Shown: piece by piece, positions 1 to 11,732 of the stretch
Numbering within the stretch: position 1 is the first letter of the stretch
Layout: every line of letters begins with the position of its first letter
Notes under the pieces: generated by a model
Told to the model about the DNA's origin: nothing
Seen by the model: only the letters and a program-made list of their open reading frames with translations
The model's database searches: none
Source: Ectocarpus siliculosus
Lineage: Eukaryota; Sar; Phaeophyceae; Ectocarpales; Ectocarpaceae
Assembly: GCA_000310025.1 (NCBI GenBank)
Contig: FN649726.1
Span: forward strand, 2,278,546-2,342,545
Direction of reading: 5' to 3'
Length of the DNA: 64,000 nucleotides
Translations under genes and position numbers: made by a program

Positions 1-2867
1 CCACTGTGTCACCATCCGGAAGGCGATGTTGGCCACCTGCTGGAAGTCGTTGGACGCACCAGTCGTCACCTGAAAAGAGAAAATGCAAGGTAATATTTTC
101 GACGGGGCGCGGGAGAGGGGGTGGGTAAGATGGCAGAAGAGGTTGGTTGATCAAGAGGACATGCGTCGTGTGTGGAATTCTTACAAGTCGCACTTCTGAC
201 GGTTAGACGTTAGCTACACGGGATTTTGAACATGCTGTGGTCGGATCGCTTGCAATTCACGTTCTGTTTTTTTTTTTGCTGTGGAACCGACCACACATGG
301 ACCGCAAACATCTTTGCTGTACCAGAGAATTGCGGGAAGAGGGGAAAGGGGGTCACTAAGCATTTCTTTGGACAACACCGGGGGGCAGCAGGGTGAAAAA
401 TCTTTATCGTAGTGCTCATGATGCAAAACGTTGTGCACTTACGAGCTTGACGAGTAATCGATCATCGGCACTACCAACGAGAACAGGTGGTTGCACACGG
501 ACTATGAGAAATTGTCGTCGACTGGTGCTTGCTGCCTGTGTCTTTGACAGGATCATCGGCTCAATTAACAGGCAGAAAAGAAAGTTTCGCAACATTAGTT
601 TACCAACCGAATGGCGGCGGAGGGATCTACAGCTAATGCGTCTTTATGGCAGACTCTGTAAAGCAAACCATGCACAAACGCTGCATGCTCGCTTCTCACG
701 TGGGACAAAGGCAAGTTCAAATTGAGCATGTCTTGCGTATTGAGTACCGTACCTCGCAATCGAAGCTCTCTTGTTACGTATCGGTATAAATCAGAGTACA
801 GAAAAAAAGACAGCGCAAAAATACTGCTGTACCAGGATTTTCACGTGAAATAATCATCAAGGGGGGGGGGCGTGGGAAGAAACTATGAACAGAGCAGAAT
901 GCAACATTTACTGCTGCAGCGGCATAAAAACGTGGACCAATGTGTACATGCAGAACTTACAAGGCGATCATATGCGTACGCCCGGCAACTAAATACGTTA
1001 TTTTTATCACACCGCGAAGAGATCGCAGCAAACCGCAACAAAAAATGTTTCTCGCCTGGTCCTCGCCGAACATCACCTCCTCCGCAAGGCGTCCGCCCAG
1101 CGCCACAGCCAGCTGCGACTCCATGTACACCTTGGAGTACAGCCCGCACTCCAGTCGCTCCTCGGAAGGCGAGAAGAACGTCAGTCCGCCCGCTCCGTTC
1201 GTTCGCGGCACAATAGTCACCTTCTGCACGGTGTCGTAGTCGGGCATCAGCGCTCCCACGATGGCGTGGCCGGCCTCGTGGTAAGCCACAATGGTGCGCA
1301 TCTGCTCGTCGACGCGGGCGCCCTTCTTCTCGAGACCCACCAGCAGGCGGTCCACCGCACCGTCGACGTCCTCCCACTCGATGCTGGGCACGGGGCGCTG
1401 CTTGCGCGCGGCGAAGATGGCCGCCTCGTTGAGCAGGTTCTTGAGCTGGGCGCCGGAGAAGCCGGGGGTGCGGCGAGCGATGCCCTCGATGTCCACGTCG
1501 GGTGCAAGAGGCTTGCCGCGGGCGTGCACCTTCAGGATGGCCACGCGGCCCTGGAAGTTGGGCAGGTCCACCAGCACCCTGCGGTCGAAGCGGCCGGGGC
1601 GGAGGAGGGCGTCGTCGAGGATATCGATACGGTTGGTGGCAGCCATGACGATCACACCGGGGTTGCCGACGAAGCCGTCCATCTCCACGAGCATCTGGTT
1701 CAGCGTCTGCTCGCGTTCGTCGTTGCCGCCGGCCATGCCGCTGCCGCGCTGCCGGCCGACGGCGTCGATTTCGTCGATGAAGATGATGCACGGAGAGTTC
1801 TCCTTCGCCTTGTCGAACAAGTCGCGCACGCGTGCCGCACCCACGCCCACGAACATCTCAACGAACTCAGATCCGGAGGTGGCGATGAAGGGCACGCCAG
1901 CCTCGCCGGCCACGGCACGAGCGATGAGAGTCTTACCGGTACCGGGTGGGCCCTCGAGGATCACGCCGCGAGGGATCTTGGCGCCGACCTTGGTGTACTT
2001 GGCGGGGTTCTTGAGGAAGTCCACCACCTCCTCCAGCTCGAACTTCGCGGAGTCACAGCCGGCCACCTGGTCGAACATGACGCCCGTGTCCGGGTTGACT
2101 TCCAGCTTCCCCTTCGACTTGGTCATGTCCATCGGGTTGCCGCCGCCCGGCATCCCGCCGCCTCCCATCCCGCCGCCCCCACCCTGCCCTCCGCCCCTCC
2201 GCGACAAGAACAACAGGCTGCCGAAGAGCAGTGCAGGGAAGATGAGGCCACCCAGTTGTCCGAGACCACCGCCGCCGCCCTGGTTAGTCTGGTTGGGCAT
2301 GACGGTCACATCCACCTTGTGCTTGGTCAGGATTGTCAAAAGCTCGGGATCATTCGGGATGGAGTCGAGCTTCACACGCACGCCGTCAGTGTCCACGGCG
2401 ACGAGTTTCTTGCCGTCGTACGAGAAGGAGACCTTCTCGATCTCGTCCTTCTCCACTGCGTTCACGAAGTCCGAGTACCGGATGTTCTCGACCGTCTGCA
2501 CAGACCGCTGCATCATCGCGGGCGGGGCCTGGCCTCCTGCGTTGGCGAAGGGCGAGGCGGGGGGGGGTACGTCGACGGCCATCGCAGGAGAGGAGAACGC
2601 GATCGTTGCTGCCGCAAGCATCGCCGCGAGGGAGGCCGGGGCGTTGAACCCTTCCCCCTTCATCGCCATCGCAGGTGCCACCGATTGCATCGGCCTCACT
2701 GCGGTCCTCGCGCTGAGTGCTGACGATGACCTCGTGAAGGCGCCTGCAGGTGCGCTGGTCCCTACCCGGATGTTGCTTGACACCATGAAGGCTTCGCTAG
2801 ATGCCATGAGCATGGCGAGTACTCCAGCCTTGAGCTTCATCGACCGCATGTTCGTGGACGAGTCCAT
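1..2867 (-). CDS. ftsH: Plastid FtsH ATP-dependent zinc metalloprotease (3' end beyond window)
   Basis: Membrane AAA protease; plastid members degrade damaged thylakoid proteins such as photosystem II subunits (family knowledge). Two exons: 2867-1056 (604 codons) and 69-1, which runs off the window, so the C-terminus is missing. Seen in order: signal-peptide-like start ending SSEAF with Phe27, as in stramenopile plastid precursors; a second hydrophobic stretch ending SPAMA (~97), probably a thylakoid transfer signal; a membrane helix (~203-222); a Gly-rich linker; Walker A GPPGTGKT (~305); Walker B FIDEIDA; arginine finger region [10 protein letters not shown]; zinc site HEAGH (~531). Exon 1 ends in FGEDQ and exon 2 continues VTTGASND, the uninterrupted family motif. 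The 986 nt intron (70-1055) therefore starts with GC, not GT. The ATG at 2867 is the first in frame before the targeting sequence. Confidence 0.95.
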
Positions 2868-4692
2868 GATGGTGGTGGGGAGGTGTAAGTGTGGTTGGAG
2901 GGTGTGCTCCCAGCGCTGTGACTGGTGAATGAGCAGCTCGATGCGTTGTTGTCAAGGCTGACTCTCTCTTTTTTTCTGACTCAATTTTGCACACGCACTT
3001 TGATGACGGTTCAAAGTACCCTGCGCGTGCCCCCCAAATCACGCCGCATTTGTTTTTTCCCCGCGAGAAAGCGGCAGCTCCCAGCTCCCAGCTCCCCTAC
3101 AACCAAGCACGGCGGTAATTCTACCAAAAGGGACATAGCAGCAGTACTTACAGAGGACTACTGCTGCACATACCTTTTTATTGATCAGTCGGTTAGCGTG
3201 ATCGATGCTAGTTATTGAGTGAAATGCTACAAGCACACCCACATAGCTACAAGTTGTTGCGTGACGCATGTATCCGGAGCAAGTTGACCCGAGATCATAA
3301 ACAAGTGGGTATTATTTTTTCTTTGAAGCGGGCCGCGGTGCAACTCTGATGAATCTGGATACTCTGGACCGCGTGTCGTTGAATCCCCTCCACAGCATCT
3401 TTGCTATGGGCAGGGAGCGTGCCGTGAGACTGATGACGGTTTTAAATTTTGGTTGTTGGCAGGAGTGGCAGCACAAAGATTTCAAAAGGTTTCCCAACTT
3501 GGCTTCTACACTACAGCTGCTAGTAGTACACGCCGTCGTCGTGAGACTTCAGACTACTGCCTGATGGAGCTCATCATAACGATCACCAGCATGACTACCC
3601 GGTATTCGTCTATCTAAAGAATGAGCCCGCCCTCTTATTTTGCCCGCGGCTCGTTCTTCAGTTTATTTTTTTCAATACATATGACCCAACGAATCCATCT
3701 TCTATCTAATATTGTAAGAAAGGAGTCTACGACAGATTAGCATAGCGTCAGATGAAGACTACCGGTGTTTACACGATTTTTTTGCTTCTCACACAAGTGT
3801 GATGCAACAAATTCATCTCCAGGACAAGAGTTTGGGTAGGTTACTTATTTTATTTGTGGGGTAACCCAACATCGACTACAATATACCATATTATATGGTG
3901 TACCAGGTTCTATTTGCGTGATGAGTACACACTGTAGTTTCTCTTTGTTTTGTTGACCCCCATATAACTCCCAGGTTCTCGAGTGGTGGCGGCGAGTTTG
4001 CACACACACATGCATTGTAGACTAGTGTTTCCGAATATCCATCCATCCATCCATCCATCGACCAGAGCAATGCAAACCTGCACATCCATCGATGGCATGG
4101 TTGGCTTCAAGCTGCGACGCGACTTGGAGCAAAAAATGGTGCATGCACAGCGTGGTGCGGTAATTGCAGAGAATGCATCTCACTCACGGAGAAAATAGGC
4201 CCAGTATCCCTGGCATCAGTTGACCGCCAACTCTCAACTGATCAAAACGAAGAACACTTGGTCAAAAACTTCCTTGTTCGATAGACATCGGCAACCCTTT
4301 GGGTATCTACCCCTGTCTCCTCTATAGGGGCTTCCCCAAGACACCGGACATCGTTACTCCATTTCACACTTCAAAGGACGAAAACTTCAAATCCATCATG
4401 CATTACTGGATCCGCTGGCGAAACGTAACACCACTCGCACGCCTGCGGGCATTTTACTTGCTACGTGACGTCACCGCAGATGGCTGCAACTGCTGGAATA
4501 CATAACCGAAAAGCATCAAACAAGTAGTTATCCCTTCTGTGGCTCTCTACCCCTGAGCGTATGCCACCATACCACAGGATGGATGGCGAGCAATTCTCCA
4601 GCACACTCCAGCACACTTGGAGCCTGATGCATGTATCAATCTCTACTTCTTCTTTAACTTGTCAGTGTGGCGCACGCGAGGGAAATGCGCGA
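2868..4692. other. Intergenic region between FtsH start and SDR 3' end
   Basis: No gene seen in 1.8 kb. It should hold the FtsH promoter next to 2868 and the 3' flank of the dehydrogenase. It contains a run of CCAT units at about 4037-4059 and, at 3174-3215, a fragment of the tRNA-like repeat also found at 52260 and 53344. Confidence 0.6.
3174..3215 (+). repeat. Fragment of tRNA-like dispersed repeat
   Basis: The stretch around GTCAGTCGGTTAGCG followed by ATCGATGCTA matches the 3' third of the two longer copies at 52260-52378 and 53344-53449. Only this third is recognisable, so the copy looks truncated. Confidence 0.5.
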
Positions 4693-7600
4693 TCACGTTT
4701 GATCCCTCGGCTCCACAAGCACTTCATTCACCGCCACGTGAGACGGGGCGGTCACAGCATACAAAACCGCTGCAGCGACGTCCTCGGGCTGCAGCACCTG
4801 GGTTTCGGTCGATCCGGTGCCTACCTTCACCCCTATGGCAACACCTTGTTCGTCTGCCGCCTCTTTGTCGGTGTTGTTCATTACCAAGTCCGTCGCACAG
4901 TCTCCCGGCTGAATCGTTGTGACCTTCAACCCGGTCCCCACAACCTCGCGCCGCAAACCTTCTGACATCGCCTCGACGAAGTACTTCGAGGCGCAGTAGA
5001 CAGCCAAGGATGGGAAAATCCGCCGGCCCGCATCCGAGGAAATATTGACAATATGTCCGCTGCCGCGCTCAATCATTCCCCCCAACACCGCCCCTATCCC
5101 AAACATGGTACCCTTGCAGTTGACATCCACCGTTCGCTCCCATTCATCCTCGTGCAGGTTCTTCATGTTGGTGAAGTACATCACACCTGCCATGTGGTTA
5201 AGGCGTTGGTGAAACGAACGAGCAGGTTGAACAATCGAAGGGAACAAGCAGAGAAGCACAGGACCCAAAGGCGTGCTATCACGATTGGGACTTTCGGAAA
5301 TGAAAGATAGAAAATAACAACAAATAGATTTAGAAATACCGAACGTTGGGAACTACCGGTACACTTTTGTGGAGATCATGGAGTTGAACCCGGAAAAAAA
5401 ACACTCGCCAGGGCGGCCAAGCCGGCAGCGCGACAGGAAAAAAAAAAGAATAGCTGCTGCATCAAAACAGCACACACAACTCGCCAGACATGGTGTGCTC
5501 TGCACTTTGCACCAGCACATAGTCGATGAGGAGAATGACATAGACCACATAGGTAGTTGAGGGGGCTGCACCAGTTCAACATGTGAGGGTGATCAAGGAG
5601 CCTGACGTCTCGTTCTTGCTGTATGCGAACGAGAGACAGGCCTTTTCCACGAGAGAGGAGAGAGAGAGCATCAGCAGCAGCCAACAAGAGAGGGCGCACA
5701 CACACACCGTCCGTATTATAGTAGAACTTATCACAGAGCGTACGAAGAAAGGCGCGCTGCTTGCCGTGTGTGCATTCGTGTCCAGACAGGATTCATCTTC
5801 CTCTTTCTCCGCCTGGTTTTTCTTCTCTCCCCCGTCAACCCAGCAGCAACAGGCAGATGATATGATGACCAAACACACGCTGACTTCCTTGCTTGGAATG
5901 CAGAGACAGCTCTACACCCCACTTCCGACACGCAGAGCAAATAACATATGTAGTTCTGGCCTTCGTTGGCCAGCGACGAAGTCTACAAACGGAACTTTCC
6001 GTGGTGCCTGGAGTTTGAATACGTCAGGCTACGCTCGTGTGTGTGGTGGTGGGCCTTTGCTTGTACCTCGTAAATCTATTTCTTCGCCTGAAAGCCGCAG
6101 GAGATTCAGGAAAAAGCGGCGCCAGTCCTCTGATTTCTAAATCTAAGGGCACCTTTCCAGATTTAGGGCTGTTCCACTTTGAGGACCGTTCGAAGAACCT
6201 GAGCCTTATCACTAAATCTGAAAGCTTCCAACTACATCGAAAAGTTCCGAAACGGGTTCCGAATTCATCTCATATCGGCTTACGAACAAAGCTCGCTAGG
6301 CAGAGCAGACTCTCTATGTAGCAAGGGGGATTTTACCGAGCTTTCCACACCGACTTATAGGCGGGGCACCATTGAGGACGTTCAGTGAAGAATCGGCCAC
6401 AAATATAAAAGAGGTCAACATCCCTTTGACGTCTCGATTCCTAGGAATACGACAAAGGCCATCTTCTGCGGGACATTCTTCAAAACACTCTGGATGCACG
6501 TGCGAAAAGCGTGCAAAGCGCGAGCGTTGTCTGCATCCTATGATAGAGCCTAGAAGCGAAGGATGTGGAGAGTCCACCACTGCAACGCGACCCGAATGTA
6601 CGAGGCAGGAACGTACCGTAGGAGGCGGAGAGATGGCACCTCCCCTAGAGCGATTTTCAAAGCTCGATTGCTCCACAACCAAGATTGTGCCGACACCGAA
6701 AATTGTGGTTTTGGAAACATGTCGCCGAGGGCTTTCCGTAGACGTACCGGGCTCTTTCCTCGCCCCCTTGGTCGTGGAGCAATCGAGCTTTGAAAATCGC
6801 TCAACGGGGGGTGCCATCTCTCCGCCTCCTACGGTAGCGCCACAAAAGCGCAGCCCCGCAATATGATGCCATGTATGACCATAGTATTGCCAAGTCAATT
6901 GCATGTACATGATGGCGGTCGCACGTTGTGTGAGCTGGCAGCTCAATGCTGACCCAATCCTTCTTCATCTCCCAGAACCCAGCCGTTCAAAGCATGCAGC
7001 AGCACTGCGTGCGAACATCAACACGTTTAGAGTTGTGCGTTTTCCTTTAGTAGGAGTCGTGGCAACCGACTTGCTCTGCCTATCAATGCCAGTCATCATT
7101 GCTGCACGCCTACGCTAGAGCGTCACTCCGGGAGTGCACACACATCAACTTCGATAAGCAGGGGCACATGTCCAAAAAAATCAGCCGCAACTCCGTGGAG
7201 AGATCACTATAATGCTTGATTGTCGCAACATTGACACGCCTAAACCTTAGCAGACACAAGTGCCTTGAGCAAAGCGTCTTGTAGCACTGCGACCCGAAGA
7301 ACGCTTACTGTCGACCTTGCCGTCCTTCCACATGTGTTTGTTGGCCTGGTTGACGTCAAGTACGTGTCTAGCACTGGGAGTGGGTCTGCGTGTTGTGCAA
7401 TCCAGCCACGAGTGAAGTCTCTCATATTGTATTGGTCCTCAGCAACAATTCTCAAACGCCAGTGATTCCCTGTTGTGCACGCTGGCTATCTTCGATTGGC
7501 TGTCGATGCCTCTGTCTCTATTGCGGTTGTGGATCATACCGTCACGTTCTCTGAACTATACATGAAGCTATATCTTTCGGTTTAGGTCGTATGTGCATGA

Positions 7601-10600
7601 AACTGTAGCTTGTTTTCGGCGGGTGGTGGCACAAAACCCGGTGTGAGAAATGGGTCGTAAAACCGGGAGGAAAGAGACTAAGCTAGGCAAGAAACCAGGC
7701 TGTTGTAAAACATCGAGCAACCCGGTGGGAGCAACAGAAGATCTAGAAATAAACGATTACGAACATGAGCAGGACCTGGCCTTACAAAGATTCCTCCGTT
7801 CCAAAAACAGTAAGAAAGCCATTTCGACCATTTTTTACGGCTCCTTTTTTGGGTGATCTTTGGAATCTCTTCTTTCGAGGTCTTTTTTTAGCAAAAAAGG
7901 ACCACCAAAAAGACAACCTTTTGGACACCCCATCCTGCCTTTTTCTTGGCAACTTTTGGGTCGATTGGGTGTGCCAAAAAACTGTTGTCCATTATTGGTC
8001 ACAACCCCTTGACTCTTACCTACAAATTCGAATCTCTCGACGGTTGATCTCCGCAAACTCTAACGGTGATCACACGAGTTGTGTCATGTGGCTGGTACAG
8101 AGTTGGTAGCATCAGCGGTAGCCGTTGTTTTTTTCATTCGGCTGGACCAGGTCGACAACCCGGTCTGTGCGGCAAACAAGCCGAGAGAGCCTGGACGCAG
8201 CAGCAGCGGGGGGTCATTGTTCGTGAGCTGTCAACTTTTGCGAACTCGACTTCAGGGCATCCTGTAGCCTCCGGGTCTGTATCAACCGGCACACAAGACG
8301 GACCATACACACCGTTCGTGGCGGATACCTTTGTCACCGCTGTTGCTTCAGTGGGTTGCGAGGGATCATCGATAACCCAAACTTCCAACACGGGCAAAAG
8401 AGCAAAAAAACTGGTTGCGGGCGCGGTGGGTTTTTTTCCAGCGTGCTGTTGACTCGCCACGTCAGTTTCCGTGCCTCCTATCGCCCTGTGGTCTCTATCA
8501 GCCGTCACACAAGACGGACCATACACACAGCTCGCAAGGGATAGCATTACAATTGCTGCTGCTTTACTCTGTGCGGAGATATCACCGAAAAACCAAGTCG
8601 GTGGGAAGGTACATGTATGTATGACGAACGGCCGTTGCAGAGTTACCTTTTTTTGGTCGATGACTTTGATGAGCAAAAAGGATCGACCAGCACGGAAGGA
8701 AGCGGGTCATCATGATTGTGTAAAGTATCATTTTTTGGGTCGTCCCTTTACTGGGAAAAATATCACCAATTAAGGGACAAAAAATAAGGCCTTACATGGT
8801 CATTTTTTGGAGATCTTTTTTGCCCCCACAGGGACGACCTAACAAGGGATCTACAAAAGAAATGACCCGTTTCTTTCTGTGCTGGTGGACCCTTTCTCAT
8901 CCGAATCGTCGACCAAAAAAAGAGACTCTCTGCAACGGCTGCTATTCGTCACACATACATACATGTACCACCAAATTAGTTTTTCGATGATATTTCCTCA
9001 CAGAGTGAAGGAGGAGCAACGGTAAAGCTATCCCTCGCGAGCTGTGTGTATGGTCCGTCATGTGTGGCGGCTGATAGAGGCCACAGGGCGATAGGAGGCA
9101 CGGAAACTGAGGTGGCGAGAGTCAACAGCACCCTGAAAAAAGCCCACCGCGCCTGCAACGAGTTGTTTTTTCTCTCTTTTGCCCGTGTCGCAACTTTGGT
9201 TTACCGGCACTCCCTCGTCACCCCCTCATAGCGACAGCGGATGACAAAGGTATGCGCCACGAGCTATGTGTATGGTCCGTCTTGTGTGGTGGCTGATACA
9301 GACCAGGAGGCTATAGGGCGCTCAGAAATTGTGAGCGTGAGAGTGGTGGACAAGCGGGAAAAATGACCCACCGCGTCTTCAAGCAACTTTGTTTGCTCTT
9401 TGCCCGTGTCGCAACTTTGGTTTACCGGTAATCCCTCGCAACCCACTCAAGCAACAGCGGTGACAAAAGTATGTGCCACGAGCTGTGCGTATGGTTCGTC
9501 TTGTGTGGTGGTTGATACAGACCAGGAGGCTATAGGACGCCCTGAAGTTGGGTTCGCAAAGTTGACAGCAGTACACGAAAAATGACCCACCGCTGCTGCT
9601 GTGTCCGGGCTCTCTCGGCTCGTTTTGCTGCTTGTTTGTTGCACAGATCGGGTCGTCCACCTGGTCCAGCCAAATGAAAAAACAACGGCTACCGCCGGTG
9701 CTACCGACTCCGTACCAGCCACATGATACAACCCGTGTGACCACCGTTAGAGTTTGCGGGGATCAACCGTCGAGAGATTCAAGTTTGTAGGCGAGTCATG
9801 TGACTGTGACAAAAAAAGACAACAAATTTGACAGCCCAATCCTGTCCAAATCTTGCTGAAAAAAAGACAGGATGGCGTGTCCACAACGGGTTGTCTTGTT
9901 ATGTCTTTTTTTTTGCTAAATAAGACACGCAAGAAGGGGTTCCATGGCCAATTATCTTTTGTTGGGATGAAAGAAAGAAAAAGACAGCCAAAAAAAGGAA
10001 CCGTAATAGATGGCCTTACCCGGATTGACGTTTCTTATCTGTGGGCTCGTCTGTAAGTGCACATAGAGAAACGCCTGTTGTTGCCGAGCATTGGCCAACT
10101 CTCCGTGACCTGCCGACGCGCCACAGCATGCTCAGATTTTGTCTTTCAGCACGCCGATCATGACCGCGTTGACGATGATTAGCACCGGCACGTGGACTAC
10201 ATAGATAGGTCGTGCACAGTTGGGGCGGGTGATGAAACGTGTTATACCGGACGAGGCGCAGTTCCTTGTTTCCGCGCCACCGTCGAGCATCGTGGTATTA
10301 TCTATTTACGAAGGATGCAGTGCAAGATCCAGCGCGGAGGTGTGTCTCTTACTCAATCAAAATCTCTTGTTTTTTTTTCTCATCCGAGCTCCAACTACGA
10401 CGGATGTATCTACAGTTTTCTCGGGTGTCGCCATCCAGAAAATACAACCCCGGCGAACTACAGCAGTAGACTATGCATAGAGCGCAGTTAAGTTCTTGGT
10501 TACCTTTTCGCACTCTCTAGTAGCTGCAACTGACCAGGATCCAACGTGGTGTAAACATCTTCGTGTTTGTGCTTCGTACTGCGGTACCTTGTAATAGTCG

Positions 10601-11115
10601 TGTCTAAAAGTGGGTATTTGTACATCAGTACCACATGACAGCAGTCTGGTACAAGTACGCATCAAAATATCACACCACGTCCGTTTTCACCAGAACATCG
10701 GTGACTGTGCGCCACTTCACACTGCTGTACCCGCAGTTCAAGATTAGACCATGCACCTGTGAGAGCCAGGCCACTTAGACGACATTACACGATAAAGGGG
10801 GTCTTGCTCTCAGGTCCCGCGAATATCGTGGTCCTCACCTGCGTTGTTTACCATGACGTCTACTGGGCCAAAGCCAGCTTCAGCTGCAGCAACTAGTGCC
10901 TTGACCTCGTCTCGCTTGGTGACGTCTACCTTGCACACCATCACTCTATCGCCGCCAACCTCCGCTTCTATCTTGGTCTTGACTTTCTCTAGCTCCTCAA
11001 TCCTGCGCGCACCGAGCACTACGTTGGCACCGGCAGAGGCAAGTGTGCTCGCGATGGCCGCTCCGATCCCCCCTGAAGACCCGGTGACAACGACGACCTT
11101 TCCTGACAGCGGCAT
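4693..11115 (-). CDS. Classical short-chain dehydrogenase/reductase split by a 5.65 kb intron
   Basis: NAD(P)-dependent oxidoreductase, probably cytosolic because no targeting peptide is seen; substrate unknown. Exons 11115-10839 and 5186-4693 join in phase to give 256 residues, the usual SDR length. Exon 1 carries the Rossmann motif TGSS-GGIG (~11-18), the Asp of the DVT motif, and ends VNNAG, cut in the Gly codon. Exon 2 restores that Gly and continues VMYFTN, the normal continuation of NNAG. It then carries the catalytic Ser in NISSDAG, YCASK (catalytic Tyr and Lys) and the PGD loop. Donor GTGAGG and acceptor CAG are canonical. The intron (5187-10838) holds a MITE and a foldback-like element. 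Two truncated genes are possible, but exact phase and motif continuity argue for one gene. The ATG at 11115 sits just before the Rossmann strand. Confidence 0.85.
6614..6836. mobile_element. MITE with ~65 bp terminal inverted repeats and TA target duplication, copy 1
   Basis: A 223 bp element starts TA-CCGTAGGAGGCGGAGAG and ends with its inverse, CTCTCCGCCTCCTACGG-TA. The inverted repeats extend inward about 65 bp with few mismatches, to CGATTGCTCCAC. There is no reading frame worth noting. The TA at both ends fits the target duplication of Tc1/mariner-type elements (family knowledge). A diverged relative in opposite orientation lies at 44402-44630. It sits in the dehydrogenase intron. Confidence 0.85.
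7826..10010. mobile_element. Large foldback-like element: ~1 kb imperfect inverted arms built of ~220 bp subrepeats
   Basis: The outer parts of the two arms match in reverse: the stretch after CTCGACGGTTGATC (~8037) reappears inverted at ~9743-9779, and the T-rich GTCTTTTTTTAGCAAA (~7880) reappears inverted at ~9907-9925. Each arm contains repeats of ~216-222 bp marked by ACACAAGACGGACCATAC: two in the left arm (8291, 8507) and three inverted in the right arm (near 9051, 9273, 9492). The dyad centre of the inner part is near 8785. No coding capacity was recognised. Long inverted arms made of tandem subrepeats are the hallmark of foldback transposons (family knowledge). The boundaries are approximate and I could not define a target-site duplication. 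Confidence 0.75.
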
Positions 11116-11732
11116 CTTGGTGGCAACGGCAATGATCCCGTTCAAAATCAGGATTTGCTGGCTGCTGGGCAGTGTTGTTGTAGGCGTGTGAATAACTTGG
11201 TTGTGTTTTAAGTCCGTGGGCCAAAGAGAGAGCGAGAGAGGGAAGGAGTAGGGACCCAGGAATGCATTGCGCAGATGAGCAGAAGCGCCAAGGAGAGGGA
11301 CTGTCATATGGGCATCCCGTGTCCAATCAAAACACAGCGGAGGAGGCAAGTCATCCCACGAATTCCTGCTGCTGTGCTGGTGCATGTCAAAAGCATCTCC
11401 CACCGTACAACTATGGGCAGGGTAGTTCCTCTCGCCACAGACTGGTCCCGAGGCAAGCAAGGGGTATATCGAGGTTACTTCTATCTATGCATATGTGTGT
11501 CTATAGGGTGGGTTATGCAATTGGGTTGTACGGCAGTGAGTGTGTGAAAAAGATCACGACAGGGAGGACCAATAGGAACGGTTCACGGATGTTATTGGAT
11601 ACATGGATATCAGACCGGTCAAACGCAGCACACACGCGTGCGCGGAATGCTACTCCCCTGCCTGTTTGCTCAAGAGGAGAACGGACAGTGTAGCAAGGAG
11701 TAAGATCCACGAATCTGTTGTGACACTGAAAT
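11116..11732. promoter_or_regulatory. Divergent promoter region, dehydrogenase (-) and P450 reductase A (+)
   Basis: These 617 bp separate the start codons of two divergent genes and must contain both promoters. I see no clear TATA element or repeat. That the two genes are co-expressed is only inference. Confidence 0.5.

Noticed and set aside
883-2928. Long open frames on both strands over FtsH (up to 545 residues on the opposite strand).
   Set aside because: These are GC-rich codon-bias shadows. They lack domains, and the FtsH frame has every family motif.
3510-3550. GTACACGCCGTCGTCGTGAG as another copy of the 56.5 kb repeat.
   Set aside because: Only about ten bases match continuously. 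The resemblance is clearer in a translated frame than in DNA and does not extend.
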